From assembly GCF_022531965.1 (NCBI RefSeq), contig NZ_CP092831.1:3233001-3297000 (forward strand): a DNA stretch of 64,000 nucleotides. The letters are read 5' to 3'. Shown here piece after piece: positions 36,875 through 45,391 of this stretch (position 1 is its first letter; the number at the start of each line of letters is the position of its first letter). The notes beneath the pieces are model-generated. The model saw only the letters and a list, made by a program, of their open reading frames with translations. It was not told the origin of the DNA and searched no databases. A program made the translations under genes and the position numbers. The DNA is from Paenibacillus peoriae. Lineage in GTDB: Bacteria > Bacillota > Bacilli > Paenibacillales > Paenibacillaceae.

Positions 36875-37477
36875 TTATGCGCCTTGTTTCGCAGCGCGTC
36901 TTTGTTCATACGCCAGAATTTCAGATTCATGCTGGAGTGTCAGTCCAATATCGTCCAAGCCTTGCAGCAGGAACTGACGGCGATGTTCATCCAGATCGAA
37001 TTCAATTTTCAGACCATAGTCGTCTGTGATTGTTTTTTCATTCAGGTCTACGTTCAGTTGGTAGTTATCATGCTGCGCCGTACGCTGGAACAATTCCTCT
37101 ACTTGCTCTTCAGACAGCTTGATCGGCAATATACCGTTTTTAAAACAGTTATTATAGAAGATATCTGCATAAGACGGAGCAATTACGCAACGAAACCCAT
37201 AGTCCATAATCGCCCACGGTGCATGCTCACGTGAGGAGCCACAGCCAAAGTTAGCGCGAGAGATCAGCACAGACGCCCCTGCATAACGAGGCTTGTTCGG
37301 TTCAAATTCAGGATTGATATTGCCTTCTTCATCAAACCGCCACTCGTAGAACAGAAACTGTCCAAAGCCCGTACGCTCAATTCGTTTCAAAAACTGCTTA
37401 GGAATAATAGCGTCTGTGTCCACGTTCACCCGATCCACAGGTGCTACAATTCCTTTTAATGTTGTAAAAGCTTGCAT
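36875..37477 (-). CDS. leuD: 3-isopropylmalate dehydratase small subunit
   Basis: A 200-residue protein from the ATG at 37477 (MQAFTTLKG), with GGAGGA 7 bases before it; the longer frame to 37531 overlaps leuC and lacks a start signal. [21 protein letters not shown] and [15 protein letters not shown] are the diagnostic motifs. With LeuC it isomerises 2-isopropylmalate to 3-isopropylmalate in leucine synthesis. The leuC stop is 20 bases upstream. Confidence 0.95.
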   Translation of the reverse strand: MQAFTTLKGIVAPVDRVNVDTDAIIPKQFLKRIERTGFGQFLFYEWRFDEEGNINPEFEPNKPRYAGASVLISRANFGCGSSREHAPWAIMDYGFRCVIAPSYADIFYNNCFKNGILPIKLSEEQVEELFQRTAQHDNYQLNVDLNEKTITDDYGLKIEFDLDEHRRQFLLQGLDDIGLTLQHESEILAYEQRRAAKQGA

Positions 37478-37497
37478 CGTAATTCCTCCTCTGTATC

Positions 37498-38925
37498 CTA
37501 GCGGACTACTTCTTCCTGCTTGAATTTCCAATCCCGTACATCAACAAAATGCCCATGAATCGCCGCAGCGGCTGCCATTGCTGGAGATACCAGATGAGTC
37601 CGTCCTCCGCGTCCCTGACGACCTTCAAAGTTACGATTAGAAGTCGAAGCACAACGCTGTCCCGGTTGCAGCACGTCTGGATTCATCGCAAGACACATAC
37701 TGCATCCTGCTTCACGCCACTCAAATCCTGCTTCTTTAAAAATGATGTCCAGTCCTTCTTCTTCAGCCTGAATTTTCACACGTCCCGAACCTGGTACGAC
37801 GATGGCCGTTACTTTGTCAGAAACCTTGTAGCCTTTGGCAACCTCAGCGGCTGCACGCAAATCTTCAATCCGCCCATTAGTGCACGAGCCGATAAACACA
37901 TAATCAATCGCAATATCCGTGATCGGAGTACCTGGCTTCAAATCCATATATTCAAGCGCTTTCTCAGCCGCTTTACGTTCGTTTTCGGTTGGCAGTTCTG
38001 CCGGAATCGGTACGGTTGAGGAAATATCTGTACCCATACCCGGGCTCGTTCCCCAGGTTACTTGAGGAATCAAAGCATCTACGTCAAACTCCAGCACAAC
38101 ATCAAACTCAGCGCCTTCATCTGTGACAAGCTCTTTCCACTCAGCAACCGCTTGCTCGAAAGCGTCTCCTTGTGCTACATGTTGACGTCCACGCAAGTAG
38201 TTGAAGGTGGTTTCGTCCGGTGCAATCATTCCTGCCCTGGCTCCGCCTTCTATGGACATGTTACACACAGTCATGCGCTCTTCCATGCTCAATTCGCGAA
38301 TAGATTCACCTGTATACTCAATAACATAGCCTGTAGCGAAATCTGTACCGTATTTGGCGATGACACCCAAAATCATGTCTTTTGCTGTCACACCAGGTTT
38401 GCGGGTACCTACAAAGCGAACTTCCATCGTTTTGGCTTTGGCTTGCTGGAGACATTGTGTTGCCATTACGTGCTCTACCTCACTGGTTCCGATACCAAAA
38501 GCGAGTGCTCCGAACGCCCCATGTGTGGAAGTATGGCTATCACCACAAACAATCGTTTTGCCCGGATGAGTCAGACCAAGTTCAGGCCCCATAACGTGAA
38601 CGACACCCTGATCCACCGTATCCAAATCATACAGTGTGACACCGAAATCACGGCAATTTTGAGTTAATGTATCAATTTGCTGCTTGGAAATCGGGTCCGT
38701 AATATTGTAACGGTCCTTAGTCGGTACGTTATGATCCATCGTTGCAAACGTAAGCTCTGGACGACGTACCTGACGGCCGCTAAGACGTAATCCCTCAAAC
38801 GCCTGTGGCGATGTTACCTCATGTACGAGGTGAAGATCGATGTACAAAATACTCGGCTTACCTGCTTCCTGATAGATGACATGGTTATCCCAAATTTTCT
38901 CGAACATAGTCTTTTTACTCATCAT
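37498..38925 (-). CDS. leuC: 3-isopropylmalate dehydratase large subunit
   Basis: A 475-residue aconitase-family enzyme. The [4Fe-4S] ligands are the Cys of [11 protein letters not shown] and the pair in [40 protein letters not shown] is typical of LeuC. The gene starts ATGATG after AGGGGTGAATA. leuCD stands alone here, away from the other leucine genes, and there is no T-box leader in the sequence upstream. Confidence 0.95.
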   Translation of the reverse strand: MMSKKTMFEKIWDNHVIYQEAGKPSILYIDLHLVHEVTSPQAFEGLRLSGRQVRRPELTFATMDHNVPTKDRYNITDPISKQQIDTLTQNCRDFGVTLYDLDTVDQGVVHVMGPELGLTHPGKTIVCGDSHTSTHGAFGALAFGIGTSEVEHVMATQCLQQAKAKTMEVRFVGTRKPGVTAKDMILGVIAKYGTDFATGYVIEYTGESIRELSMEERMTVCNMSIEGGARAGMIAPDETTFNYLRGRQHVAQGDAFEQAVAEWKELVTDEGAEFDVVLEFDVDALIPQVTWGTSPGMGTDISSTVPIPAELPTENERKAAEKALEYMDLKPGTPITDIAIDYVFIGSCTNGRIEDLRAAAEVAKGYKVSDKVTAIVVPGSGRVKIQAEEEGLDIIFKEAGFEWREAGCSMCLAMNPDVLQPGQRCASTSNRNFEGRQGRGGRTHLVSPAMAAAAAIHGHFVDVRDWKFKQEEVVR

Positions 38926-39019
38926 TATTCACCCCTGTGTTTTTCGAACCTAGTGGAGAGAAGCTGAGCGGCTCTCTCTTGAATGTCAACAATATACCAC
39001 GGGATGTCTGATTGGTCTA

Positions 39020-39032
39020 AGATATGATATCT
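39020..39032. promoter_or_regulatory. Palindrome AGATAT-G-ATATCT upstream of leuC
   Basis: A perfect 13-base palindrome lies about 95 bases upstream of the leuC start, where a LysR-type or similar regulator could bind. No regulator gene is adjacent, and I could not assign a convincing promoter. Confidence 0.35.
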
Positions 39033-39134
39033 ATAGAAGTGATAGGTTAAGGCTATAAGAATAGATGAGGTGAATATAGGCGGTTCCTTGCACTGATTTC
39101 TATCAGCTCTTAATAGTAAAAACAGTCCACTTAT

Positions 39135-39206
39135 TTCAGCCGCTCCGGCGTGGATCAGGCGTAGTTAAGGGGTTATTCCCCTACCCACTCCGGAAAAGCG
39201 GCTGAA
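39135..39206. other. Long structured hairpin element of unknown type
   Basis: TTCAGCCGCT (39135-39144) pairs perfectly with 39197-39206. The stem goes on as CCGGCGTGG with CCACTCCGG (one mismatch, 39145-39153 with 39185-39193, a 3-base bulge between). An apical AGGGG/CCCCT stem with a TTATT loop lies inside (39168-39182). That makes 23 base pairs in 72 bases. No T-run follows on either strand, so it is not a plain terminator. It could be a structured RNA or a dispersed palindromic repeat. Confidence 0.5.
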
Positions 39207-39331
39207 GGTCATTCTGTTGTTTTCAAAACGTTGTTGTTTCACCAACTTCTTTAAGGTCGGGGACGGGTCGAACGGCGAACCTTATACATTCCTCAGGAGC
39301 TAATGTGGCTACTGGTGGAGCTTAAGAATCT

Positions 39332-39448
39332 TTATAAATGAATTAATTTCAAGATGATTACCAGCAAAATGAACAGTGCCAAGACAGCAGCTATCGACGT
39401 CCAAACTCTTCCGGTGATTCCCGCGTAGTCTCTTTTCATTTCCCCCAC
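39332..39448 (-). CDS. Small membrane protein, 38 residues
   Basis: A short frame missed by length cut-offs. A GTG at 39448 has GGAGG 8 bases upstream (39457-39461). An ATG three codons on is the alternative. The product starts MGEMKRDYAGITGRVW and continues as one hydrophobic helix of about 20 residues ending in KLIHL. The composition and the strong ribosome site support a real single-span small protein. Function unknown. Confidence 0.55.
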   Translation of the reverse strand: MGEMKRDYAGITGRVWTSIAAVLALFILLVIILKLIHL

Positions 39449-39539
39449 ACGTAACGCCTCCTTTATTTTAGGGTACTATACTCCATAGGCTATGCGAGGT
39501 CTTGATTAAAGGAAGGGCTTCTTAACAAAAAATGCTTAG

Positions 39540-39728
39540 TCAATCCAGTACCAGCCTGTCTGCTCTCAACCAAGCGATAAAGTCATTGACCTCTTTCATG
39601 CTTAAGTCAAATTCCTTGTCCAAACCGGTAGTCATGGTCAATACCATGATTGCGCGATTACCTGAGAGTTGCTCAGGGTCAGTTTGACCTCCTCCTTGTG
39701 GAGTGACAGAGGCTTCATTATTTTACTG
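39540..39728 (-). pseudogene. Relic of a Paenibacillus C-terminal domain (inverted copy)
   Basis: The minus strand reads GNRAIMVLTMTTGLDKEFDLS then KEVNDFIAWL, and breaks down into another frame at the AGTG motif. This aligns with GDRAILTVTMGNGFDKEFDLS and KELNAFTAWY in the plus-strand relic at 39890-40497. A stop lies upstream in frame and there is no start codon. It is a fragment of a second, inverted copy of the same domain. Confidence 0.7.
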
Positions 39729-39889
39729 TATATATTTGGAAGTATATTCCTCGAAATGTGTCTAAACATAAACCTGCCAATCTATAAATACAATCTAAAT
39801 ATTTGCATATTTATCTAACTGATGACTTACCCAAGATCGATCCTACTCCCCTGTTATTACTTGGAATTATATTAAATCTTCTCAATACT

Positions 39890-40497
39890 ATATTATGAGG
39901 CGTGGCGAAGTATCCACGCTGGATTGCTTATGAATTTGAAAGTCCTGTAGTTGTCAACAAATATGTGTTGGCTCCACGTAGATCTAGTTTAACCGAATCG
40001 CCAAAAGATTGGATGTTCGAAGGGTCGGACGGTGTTTCACGGGTCATTCTCGATACACAAAAAAATATTACTAACTGGAAAGAAAAAGAGAAAAAAGAAT
40101 TTCATTTACCAATGAAACAAAATATAAAAAATACCGTTTGAACATCACTAGTAATACTGGTAATTCTCTATTTTCACTTGGAGCCTTCGAGATGTACAAT
40201 AATTTGCCGGTAACACCAACACCAGATCCGTCTACAACACCTGGTTCGTCCGATACAGATAAGGCCTCTCAAGCAACTGGTGACCGCGCTATTCTTACTG
40301 TAACCATGGGTAATGGGTTTGATAAAGAATTCGATCTGAGTAAAAAAGAATTGAATGCTTTCACCGCTTGGTATGACGCAAAGGATACTGGTAGAGGTCC
40401 TTCATTCTTTGCCATTGATAAGCACAATAACAACAAGGGACCATTCAGCAACCGTAAAGACTACGTAATATTCAACAAAATCCTTACGTTGAAGTAA
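39890..40497 (+). pseudogene. Truncated and frameshifted secreted-protein gene (discoidin-like domain plus C-terminal domain)
   Basis: Two abutting frames form one broken gene. The first (from about 39899) reads PRWIAYEFESPVVVNKYVL and DWMFEGSDG, like an F5/8 type C (discoidin) carbohydrate-binding domain. The second continues YRLNITSNTGNSLFSLGAFEM, the end of the same domain, then a Pro/Thr linker and a domain with GDRAILTVTMGNGFDKEFDLS, IDKHNNNKGPF and YVIFNKILTL. The frames switch at a six-A run near 40125-40131. An in-frame TGA at 39896 and the lack of an N-terminal part show that the 5' end is lost. Confidence 0.8.
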
Positions 40498-40526
40498 GTG
40501 AGTATTCAACTAAATAATAAACACCA

Positions 40527-40563
40527 AAGGACTCCATACTGGTTACATACCAGCGGAGTCCTT
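40527..40563. terminator. Hairpin after the relic gene
   Basis: AAGGACTCC and GGAGTCCTT form a 9-bp stem, with an inner TGGT/ACCA pairing. The tails are not very T-rich, so termination may be weak. The following 40564-40733 shows no gene. Confidence 0.5.
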
Positions 40564-40733
40564 ATTCACATCCACTCTAAATTCAAACTGATCAATGAAA
40601 AAAAGCTCTACCGAACAATTAAGGGGATTAATTCACTTGTTGGCTTGAACAAACGCATAATTAGCCCTCCTCACCAAACGGCTAGAAGGACAGTTGTATA
40701 GCTAGGATAACTTAGAGATTTCCAGGCTGTGAA

Positions 40734-41132
40734 TCAGCTCCCCCCCCATGTTTCCCCATTAACTTTATAGTCGCTGCCTCTCCACTGAAGTATGTAGTCT
40801 CCAGAACGCAAACCGTCGCTGAAACCTTGGTCAGTAGATTTCCAAGTCACTGTGTCGTGAGGAGCGATTACTAATCCTTCAATATATAGTTTGTTTGAAC
40901 CGCTGTGAGTTAAACTTACCTTTACTGGATGATCAGAGTGATTCTTCATACGAAGTTTAACATGACCCCATCCTTTAGGGACACTAAAGGATTCTTTTAC
41001 AGTTGCGCTTCCCCCCGATCTTTGATTAATTATGGTGTTTTTGCTAGTTATACTTGGTGAAGCTGAAGCAGCACCTACCGTAGTTGCTATAGCTAAAGAT
41101 AAAATCGAGAACAGAAATATTCTTTTCTTCAT
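40734..41132 (-). CDS. Secreted hypothetical protein
   Basis: A 132-residue exported protein. The signal peptide runs to about ASASPS (residue 26). The mature part of about 105 residues looks all-beta, with GWGHVKLRMKNHSDHPVKVSLTHSG type strands and a final QWRGSDYKVNGETWGGS. No Cys, no known motif. AGGAGAGG precedes the ATG. I do not recognise the family. It lies in the accessory region near the quorum-sensing pair and could be one of its outputs (inference). Confidence 0.8.
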   Translation of the reverse strand: MKKRIFLFSILSLAIATTVGAASASPSITSKNTIINQRSGGSATVKESFSVPKGWGHVKLRMKNHSDHPVKVSLTHSGSNKLYIEGLVIAPHDTVTWKSTDQGFSDGLRSGDYILQWRGSDYKVNGETWGGS

Positions 41133-41180
41133 CCTTTTCCTCTCCTATTTTTTGTTATGGTCTACCTTTAAGGCTACCGA

Positions 41181-41420
41181 TTACAATTTGGTAGGTTCTT
41201 TAAGATCTACTCTAAATTCAAACTGCTTACGAAAGAAATACGACTCGTTAATCTTAATTGCATCAGGCGAAAACTTTTCCACTACTCCGCCGTAGTCAAC
41301 GACCGTTATCAACTCATTGCTCAACGGCTGTACTACATATACTCTTACCTGGCCTAACGCATCTGCAAAAAGTTCTATATCCGACTTTGACACTCTATAT
41401 GTATAGTTCATGCTGATCAC
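41181..41420 (-). CDS. Small hypothetical protein
   Basis: A 79-residue protein starting at GTG 41420 or, more likely, ATG 41411 (MNYTYRVSKSD). No signal peptide. It contains VRVYVVQPLSNELITVVDYGGVVEKF and ends in KEPTKL. The ribosome site is weak, so expression is uncertain. It lies between the secreted 132-residue protein and the signal peptide gene on the same strand. Function unknown. Confidence 0.5.
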   Translation of the reverse strand: MISMNYTYRVSKSDIELFADALGQVRVYVVQPLSNELITVVDYGGVVEKFSPDAIKINESYFFRKQFEFRVDLKEPTKL

Positions 41421-41466
41421 TTCAGAAATAGTATTCGAGTAAATCGTGTGGTAATTCCTACACTGA

Positions 41467-41509
41467 AGAAAGCTCTGCCAACCATAAGGTTAGCAGAGCT
41501 TTTTCTTTA
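41467..41509. terminator. Terminator after the signal peptide gene
   Basis: AAGCTCTGC (41470-41478) pairs with GCAGAGCTT, with an inner AACC/GGTT stem. T-rich tails follow on both strands (TTTTTC on plus, TTTCTTC on minus). It closes the receptor-peptide operon. Confidence 0.8.
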
Positions 41510-41629
41510 AAATCCTCCAATGGTAACGTTAGGCTGAATACTATGGTGGTGGTTAAAGGCTTGGTCCGGCATAGTAACAATAAACAAAAAGCTAGCCGCG
41601 ATGACTAAAAGTACCATTTTTTTGAACAT
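41507..41629 (-). CDS. Pre-propeptide of a quorum-sensing signal (AloP/Phr-like)
   Basis: A 40-residue peptide: MFKKMVLLVIAASF starts a classic short signal sequence (positive charges, then a hydrophobic core to about residue 19), and a 20-residue tail ends in IQPNVTIGGF. The ATG lies inside the last codons of the receptor gene (38-base overlap, other frame), after GGGTGTGGG. Size, export signal, C-terminal tail and overlap are those of Phr, NprX and AloP signals of RRNPP systems. The mature peptide is probably cut from the C-terminal tail; the exact ends cannot be read from the sequence. Confidence 0.75.
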   Translation of the reverse strand: MFKKMVLLVIAASFLFIVTMPDQAFNHHHSIQPNVTIGGF

Positions 41630-43007
41630 TGTTTTCCCACACCCTTTCAATAAAATTGAAATACTCAGCTTTAGTTTCAGGAACTGCATGGGCTTGAAAA
41701 CGAACAAACAACCCCATACAGTTTATAAAGTAAGTTTCATTATTTATTATATGTGACTTTACCATTGCATTCATCAAATATTTAAAGCCATCAATGTACT
41801 TCCCTCGGTATAAATAATAAAAACCTAACTCGTAACCAAACCACGCGATATAATCCGGTATCACTTGTCGGGTATACATATCATCTGATGATGGTTGTTG
41901 TGAAAAAGTCGCAATTAGCGTTTCAAATCGTTTGAGTATATCGTCTACATCTATGCTAAACTGGTTTGCTGCGATTATAACATTCAGCAGTTTTGAAAGC
42001 TTTTCATTCTCGTTAGCGGCTGATGTTGTAGCAATATATTCAACATAATCGTTCAGCAGGCTTATTTCTCCTGACAACAGCTTATATACGTAAGTATTTC
42101 CTACCGCCCAGTGACTGAACAGGTTTACCCAGTGTTTTGTGTCCTCGTCATCCTCTTTAACCCAGTCTAAATCCGCATAGGCGTATGTATATTGTAGAGC
42201 TTGTTGATAATCGCCTTGAGCTTCACAAACACTAGCACACAACAGGTCAGCATAAGCAATGTATCCAAATAACGGCCCTCTTGTTCTCTTTTCATCATCT
42301 AGAAACTTTCGTTTTTCTTGGTGTTGTAAACTATACTGGATTTCCGCTTTAGCTCTCATTTGCCTTGCCATTTCGTCTACCTTGTCCCATTTACGTAATG
42401 ACCTATATACGTTTGCCAAATCCTTCAATGCGTCAAGCTGGTCTATTTCATCCAAACGCTCGACATAAGGCTCAAACAGTATAGCTGCCTTCATATTCCG
42501 ACTTTGATCATCTCCAATTTGAATCGTAAATATTCGATATTGACAGACTGCCAGACGTTCAGAATGTTGGTACTTCTCTGCTTCTGCTACGCTCTCATAG
42601 AGCAGCAGCGCCGCAGCATGGCGTCCTTGAGCGAATAGGGTTTCTGCAATGTCAAACAGTTTGGGCGAATAAAGTAGATTGTCCATGATGGCTCCTACCA
42701 CTCGACGGATCGCATCCAACTTGTCCAACTCCGCACAACGATACAAAAATGGCTCGATTCGTCTCATATTCGGGGGCGTGTCGATGATGTAGTTTTCTAT
42801 AAATAAGTCGTAAAAGTGGCCTTCCGGTAAACCCATCGCCTCAGTAATTAGATCAAGCTGGTTAACAGACATAGGCTTGTTTCCTGTCACAATGGCACTT
42901 AGCGCCCCCCTATTCATGCCTGCAACTTGCCCAAATTGCGATAGACTCAAACCTTCTTGTTTTAAATATCCGTCTAATTCTGCTCTAATCGTAGGTGTAT
43001 GCTTCAT
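41592..43007 (-). CDS. RRNPP-family peptide receptor/transcription regulator (AloR-like)
   Basis: About 471 residues from the ATG at 43007, which has AAGGGTGG 7 bases before it; the frame opens 6 codons earlier. An N-terminal XRE helix-turn-helix (around 5-60; LSLSQFGQVAGMNRGALSAIVTGNK) is followed by some 400 residues of helical TPR-like repeats such as FAQGRHAAALLLYESVAEAEKY and AQGDYQQALQYTYAY. This is the layout of PlcR, NprR, AimR and the AloR receptors known from P. polymyxa. The signal gene overlaps its 3' end. Divergent secreted genes lie upstream and are likely targets. Confidence 0.85.
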   Translation of the reverse strand: MKHTPTIRAELDGYLKQEGLSLSQFGQVAGMNRGALSAIVTGNKPMSVNQLDLITEAMGLPEGHFYDLFIENYIIDTPPNMRRIEPFLYRCAELDKLDAIRRVVGAIMDNLLYSPKLFDIAETLFAQGRHAAALLLYESVAEAEKYQHSERLAVCQYRIFTIQIGDDQSRNMKAAILFEPYVERLDEIDQLDALKDLANVYRSLRKWDKVDEMARQMRAKAEIQYSLQHQEKRKFLDDEKRTRGPLFGYIAYADLLCASVCEAQGDYQQALQYTYAYADLDWVKEDDEDTKHWVNLFSHWAVGNTYVYKLLSGEISLLNDYVEYIATTSAANENEKLSKLLNVIIAANQFSIDVDDILKRFETLIATFSQQPSSDDMYTRQVIPDYIAWFGYELGFYYLYRGKYIDGFKYLMNAMVKSHIINNETYFINCMGLFVRFQAHAVPETKAEYFNFIERVWENNVQKNGTFSHRG

Positions 43008-43290
43008 GTCATATCCACCCTTCATACAGAAATTCCAAAACTTTTATATTATTGCATTCTATTGTTGTCCATAATTTAACAGTTGTCAATAACCTTTATT
43101 TCTTTTGCATTTTATTAAAGAACTTCGGCATAATCGGTGGCATGAAATGACGTAAAGAACACTCTCCGCAGCCTATACCCATCTTAAAAAATATTAAATA
43201 TATTCATATATGCCATAAAAAGGTTTACAATATTAGTAGATTCCTTTACGCTGGCTTTGTATTTACAAATTTTTCAAGGAGGTACTTTGT
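43008..43290. promoter_or_regulatory. Divergent promoter region of the receptor and the secreted protein
   Basis: No gene in 283 bases. On the minus strand the motif GGACAAC/TGACAAC occurs twice 20 bases apart (about 43060-43090), with a TTGACA among them. On the plus side TTTACA near 43225 could be the -35 of the secreted-protein gene, whose ATG at 43291 follows AAGGAGG. The repeats are candidate receptor sites. Confidence 0.4.
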
Positions 43291-44106
43291 ATGAAAGTAA
43301 AATTTCTTCCACAAGCTTTTCTGGCTGCAACGCTACTCATTTCTTTGGGAGTCGTCAGCCCGGCAATCTCTCATGCCGAAAAAGGAGATAAAATCCCTGA
43401 CCGCATGTTAGCGGGTACCATCATCCAATATGATGAGAACAATAACATGGTTGTATTGGAAAAAGGAACTCCAGTACCTGAACAGCAAAAATCTAAAGCT
43501 GCTATTGCCCCACTTACTGCTGAACAACAGGCTGAGCTAGAAAAAGAAAAACAACAGGATAAAGAAATCGATGAAGCAACCAAATCACTGCCGGTATATC
43601 ATATTGATAACCCTGACCCTCAGCCTGGTTTAAAAGTTATTTATGACGGCGAAGGTTACATCAAAGATATTATCTTGCCTGATCAAAAAGAAAATGCGAT
43701 TACTACTAATAATGTTTCGCTTCAAGCATTACCACGCGGTACACGCAAACCACCTGGGGCATATACATATGGAAATCATGATAATGAAATTAAAATTAGC
43801 GGAACATCTGATGGCTATGTTCGAGGCACAGGGAGAGGAACAAACTTCACAGACACGTATGGAGAAAATTCCAATAGACTTCAAAGAGGTGACTGTGCAA
43901 CAAAAGGAGCCATTGATAATCTCGAGTTTGGGACAAAAATTCGGGTAAGAAATTATGATAATGATATCGTAGCTAATTTTTATAAAGCTGATAATGGGAG
44001 TCTTCCAGATGCAGTCATTGATATTTGGAAAACGGGTGTAGAGGATCTAGGTTTAGAATGGCATTCGTACGTCTCATTTTCAGCAAGATATTCCTATGAT
44101 TTTTAA
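43291..44106 (+). CDS. Secreted protein with a possible double-psi beta-barrel domain
   Basis: A 271-residue exported protein with a signal peptide ending at SHAEKGD (near residue 31). Residues 30-160 form a charged, Gln/Glu/Lys-rich propeptide-like part. The C-terminal 100 residues have GDCATKGAIDNLEFGTKIRVRN and a DNGSLPDAVIDIWKTGVEDLG block, reminiscent of RlpA/expansin-type double-psi barrels, with Asp residues that could be catalytic. That assignment is inference. AAGGAGG lies 8 bases before the ATG. It is divergent from the quorum-sensing receptor. Confidence 0.8.
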   Translation: MKVKFLPQAFLAATLLISLGVVSPAISHAEKGDKIPDRMLAGTIIQYDENNNMVVLEKGTPVPEQQKSKAAIAPLTAEQQAELEKEKQQDKEIDEATKSLPVYHIDNPDPQPGLKVIYDGEGYIKDIILPDQKENAITTNNVSLQALPRGTRKPPGAYTYGNHDNEIKISGTSDGYVRGTGRGTNFTDTYGENSNRLQRGDCATKGAIDNLEFGTKIRVRNYDNDIVANFYKADNGSLPDAVIDIWKTGVEDLGLEWHSYVSFSARYSYDF

Positions 44107-44121
44107 GATCTTTATACCAAA

Positions 44122-44155
44122 AAAGGATAGGATCTCGCGTCCTATCCTTTCCCTT
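44122..44155 (+). terminator. Intrinsic terminator after the secreted protein
   Basis: AAAGGATAGGA (44122-44132) and TCCTATCCTTT (44140-44150) form a perfect 11-bp stem followed by CCCTTTTC. Confidence 0.85.
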
Positions 44156-44206
44156 TTCGTTATCATCTTCAGTTTGATTCATCACTTATCTCAGAAAGGA
44201 TGCTTC

Positions 44207-45289
44207 GTGTTGAGAACAAGTAGCTACAAATTTTTTAGATTCTTTATACTTTCCCTGCTCGTGCCAGCTTTATTGTCATCCTGCTCTCCCTCTTTTACCC
44301 CACCAGCAGAATCATCTGTACCCAAAAAGGCCCAATCAAATGAAAAAGTAGTGTCGGCCGGGAAAGGCCAGTATCTATCCATGACTTATACAGAGTATGT
44401 GAATGGGAAGAAATCAGATCAAGGCATGGTTATGCGAGTTATGACATACGACTTAAACAGCAAAAAATTGACCAAGCTGGCCGATGTTCCTTATACCTCT
44501 CAATACCCGCTTTCTGTAGTGTCCTTGCCTGATCACAAAATTTATTACTCTGCCGATGTTGGTGATAAGGGAGACCAATTATTTTCGTATGACTTGAATA
44601 CCAAAAAAATCGAACAGCTTACCGATAATTTGTTTGCCATCAATCGTATCGTACCAACTACTCCAGATGGCCCACTCGTTCTGGTTGCGGTCAAAAAAGG
44701 AGAACGTATACTTAAAACTATTTTCTACAATAAAACAACGCACGCCATGAAATTTATGCATGATGAAAACCAAGATAATATCACTTGGTCTATAGCCTAT
44801 AATTCAGAAAAAAATACAATTTACAATTCACAGTATTCGGAGAGGGAGCGAGATAAACAAGGTGACATCTCAGACCGAACACAGACCATTATGGTCCCCC
44901 CGGACAACAAGGTTACAGAAATCAATAACGTTACCAAGCAAGAGCGTTCTATCGTCACACTAAAAAAAGAGAAAATAACTTCAATGTCCAGCAGTAATGA
45001 TAAGCTGCTCCTCATAACCACTCGTTTCATTAATCACGGCAATCCCGAGTATAGTCTGGTTGATATTGCAACAGGTAAACGTACCAAAATAAAGTTGCCC
45101 TTTTTATCCCGCCAATTTGTCTATATGTCCCCGGATGGCAAGGGGGTCTATTATTTGGGCAGCACTTCTCAGAAAAATCAGGCAGAAAGACGCGGCGTAT
45201 ATTATTATGATTTCACATCGAAAATTCAAACCCCCATTTTCATACAAGAAGAGGGTTTTATCAATAACTTCATACTGCTGAACAAGTAA
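44207..45289 (+). CDS. Lipoprotein with beta-propeller-like repeats
   Basis: About 360 residues. The frame is open from 44096, but AAAGGA sits 6-9 bases before a GTG at 44207 and a TTG at 44210, giving a clean lipoprotein signal peptide with lipobox LSSC. The mature protein repeats a pattern of the TolB/WD type: MTYDLNSKKLTKLADVP, FSYDLNTKKIEQLTD, YSLVDIATGKRTKIKLP and YYYDFTSKIQTPIF, so a beta-propeller is likely. No catalytic motif seen. It stands behind its own terminator-bounded region near the quorum-sensing locus. Confidence 0.8.
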   Translation: MLRTSSYKFFRFFILSLLVPALLSSCSPSFTPPAESSVPKKAQSNEKVVSAGKGQYLSMTYTEYVNGKKSDQGMVMRVMTYDLNSKKLTKLADVPYTSQYPLSVVSLPDHKIYYSADVGDKGDQLFSYDLNTKKIEQLTDNLFAINRIVPTTPDGPLVLVAVKKGERILKTIFYNKTTHAMKFMHDENQDNITWSIAYNSEKNTIYNSQYSERERDKQGDISDRTQTIMVPPDNKVTEINNVTKQERSIVTLKKEKITSMSSSNDKLLLITTRFINHGNPEYSLVDIATGKRTKIKLPFLSRQFVYMSPDGKGVYYLGSTSQKNQAERRGVYYYDFTSKIQTPIFIQEEGFINNFILLNK

Positions 45290-45311
45290 TCATTCTGTTG
45301 AACTATGCCAA

Positions 45312-45352
45312 AAAGCCGGAAAGAAGCAAGTTTACGCTATCTTTCCGGCTTT
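45312..45352 (+). terminator. Intrinsic terminator of the propeller lipoprotein
   Basis: AAAGCCGGAAAGA (45312-45324) and TCTTTCCGGCTTT (45340-45352) form a perfect 13-bp stem; tail CCTTATCTG. Confidence 0.8.
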
Positions 45353-45391
45353 CCTTATCTGTTTAGTGTTTACTTTGTAACTATAGCCGTA

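Noticed and set aside
38926..39100. T-box leader upstream of leuC
   Set aside because: No T-box consensus, specifier stem or antiterminator is seen; only a short palindrome is present.
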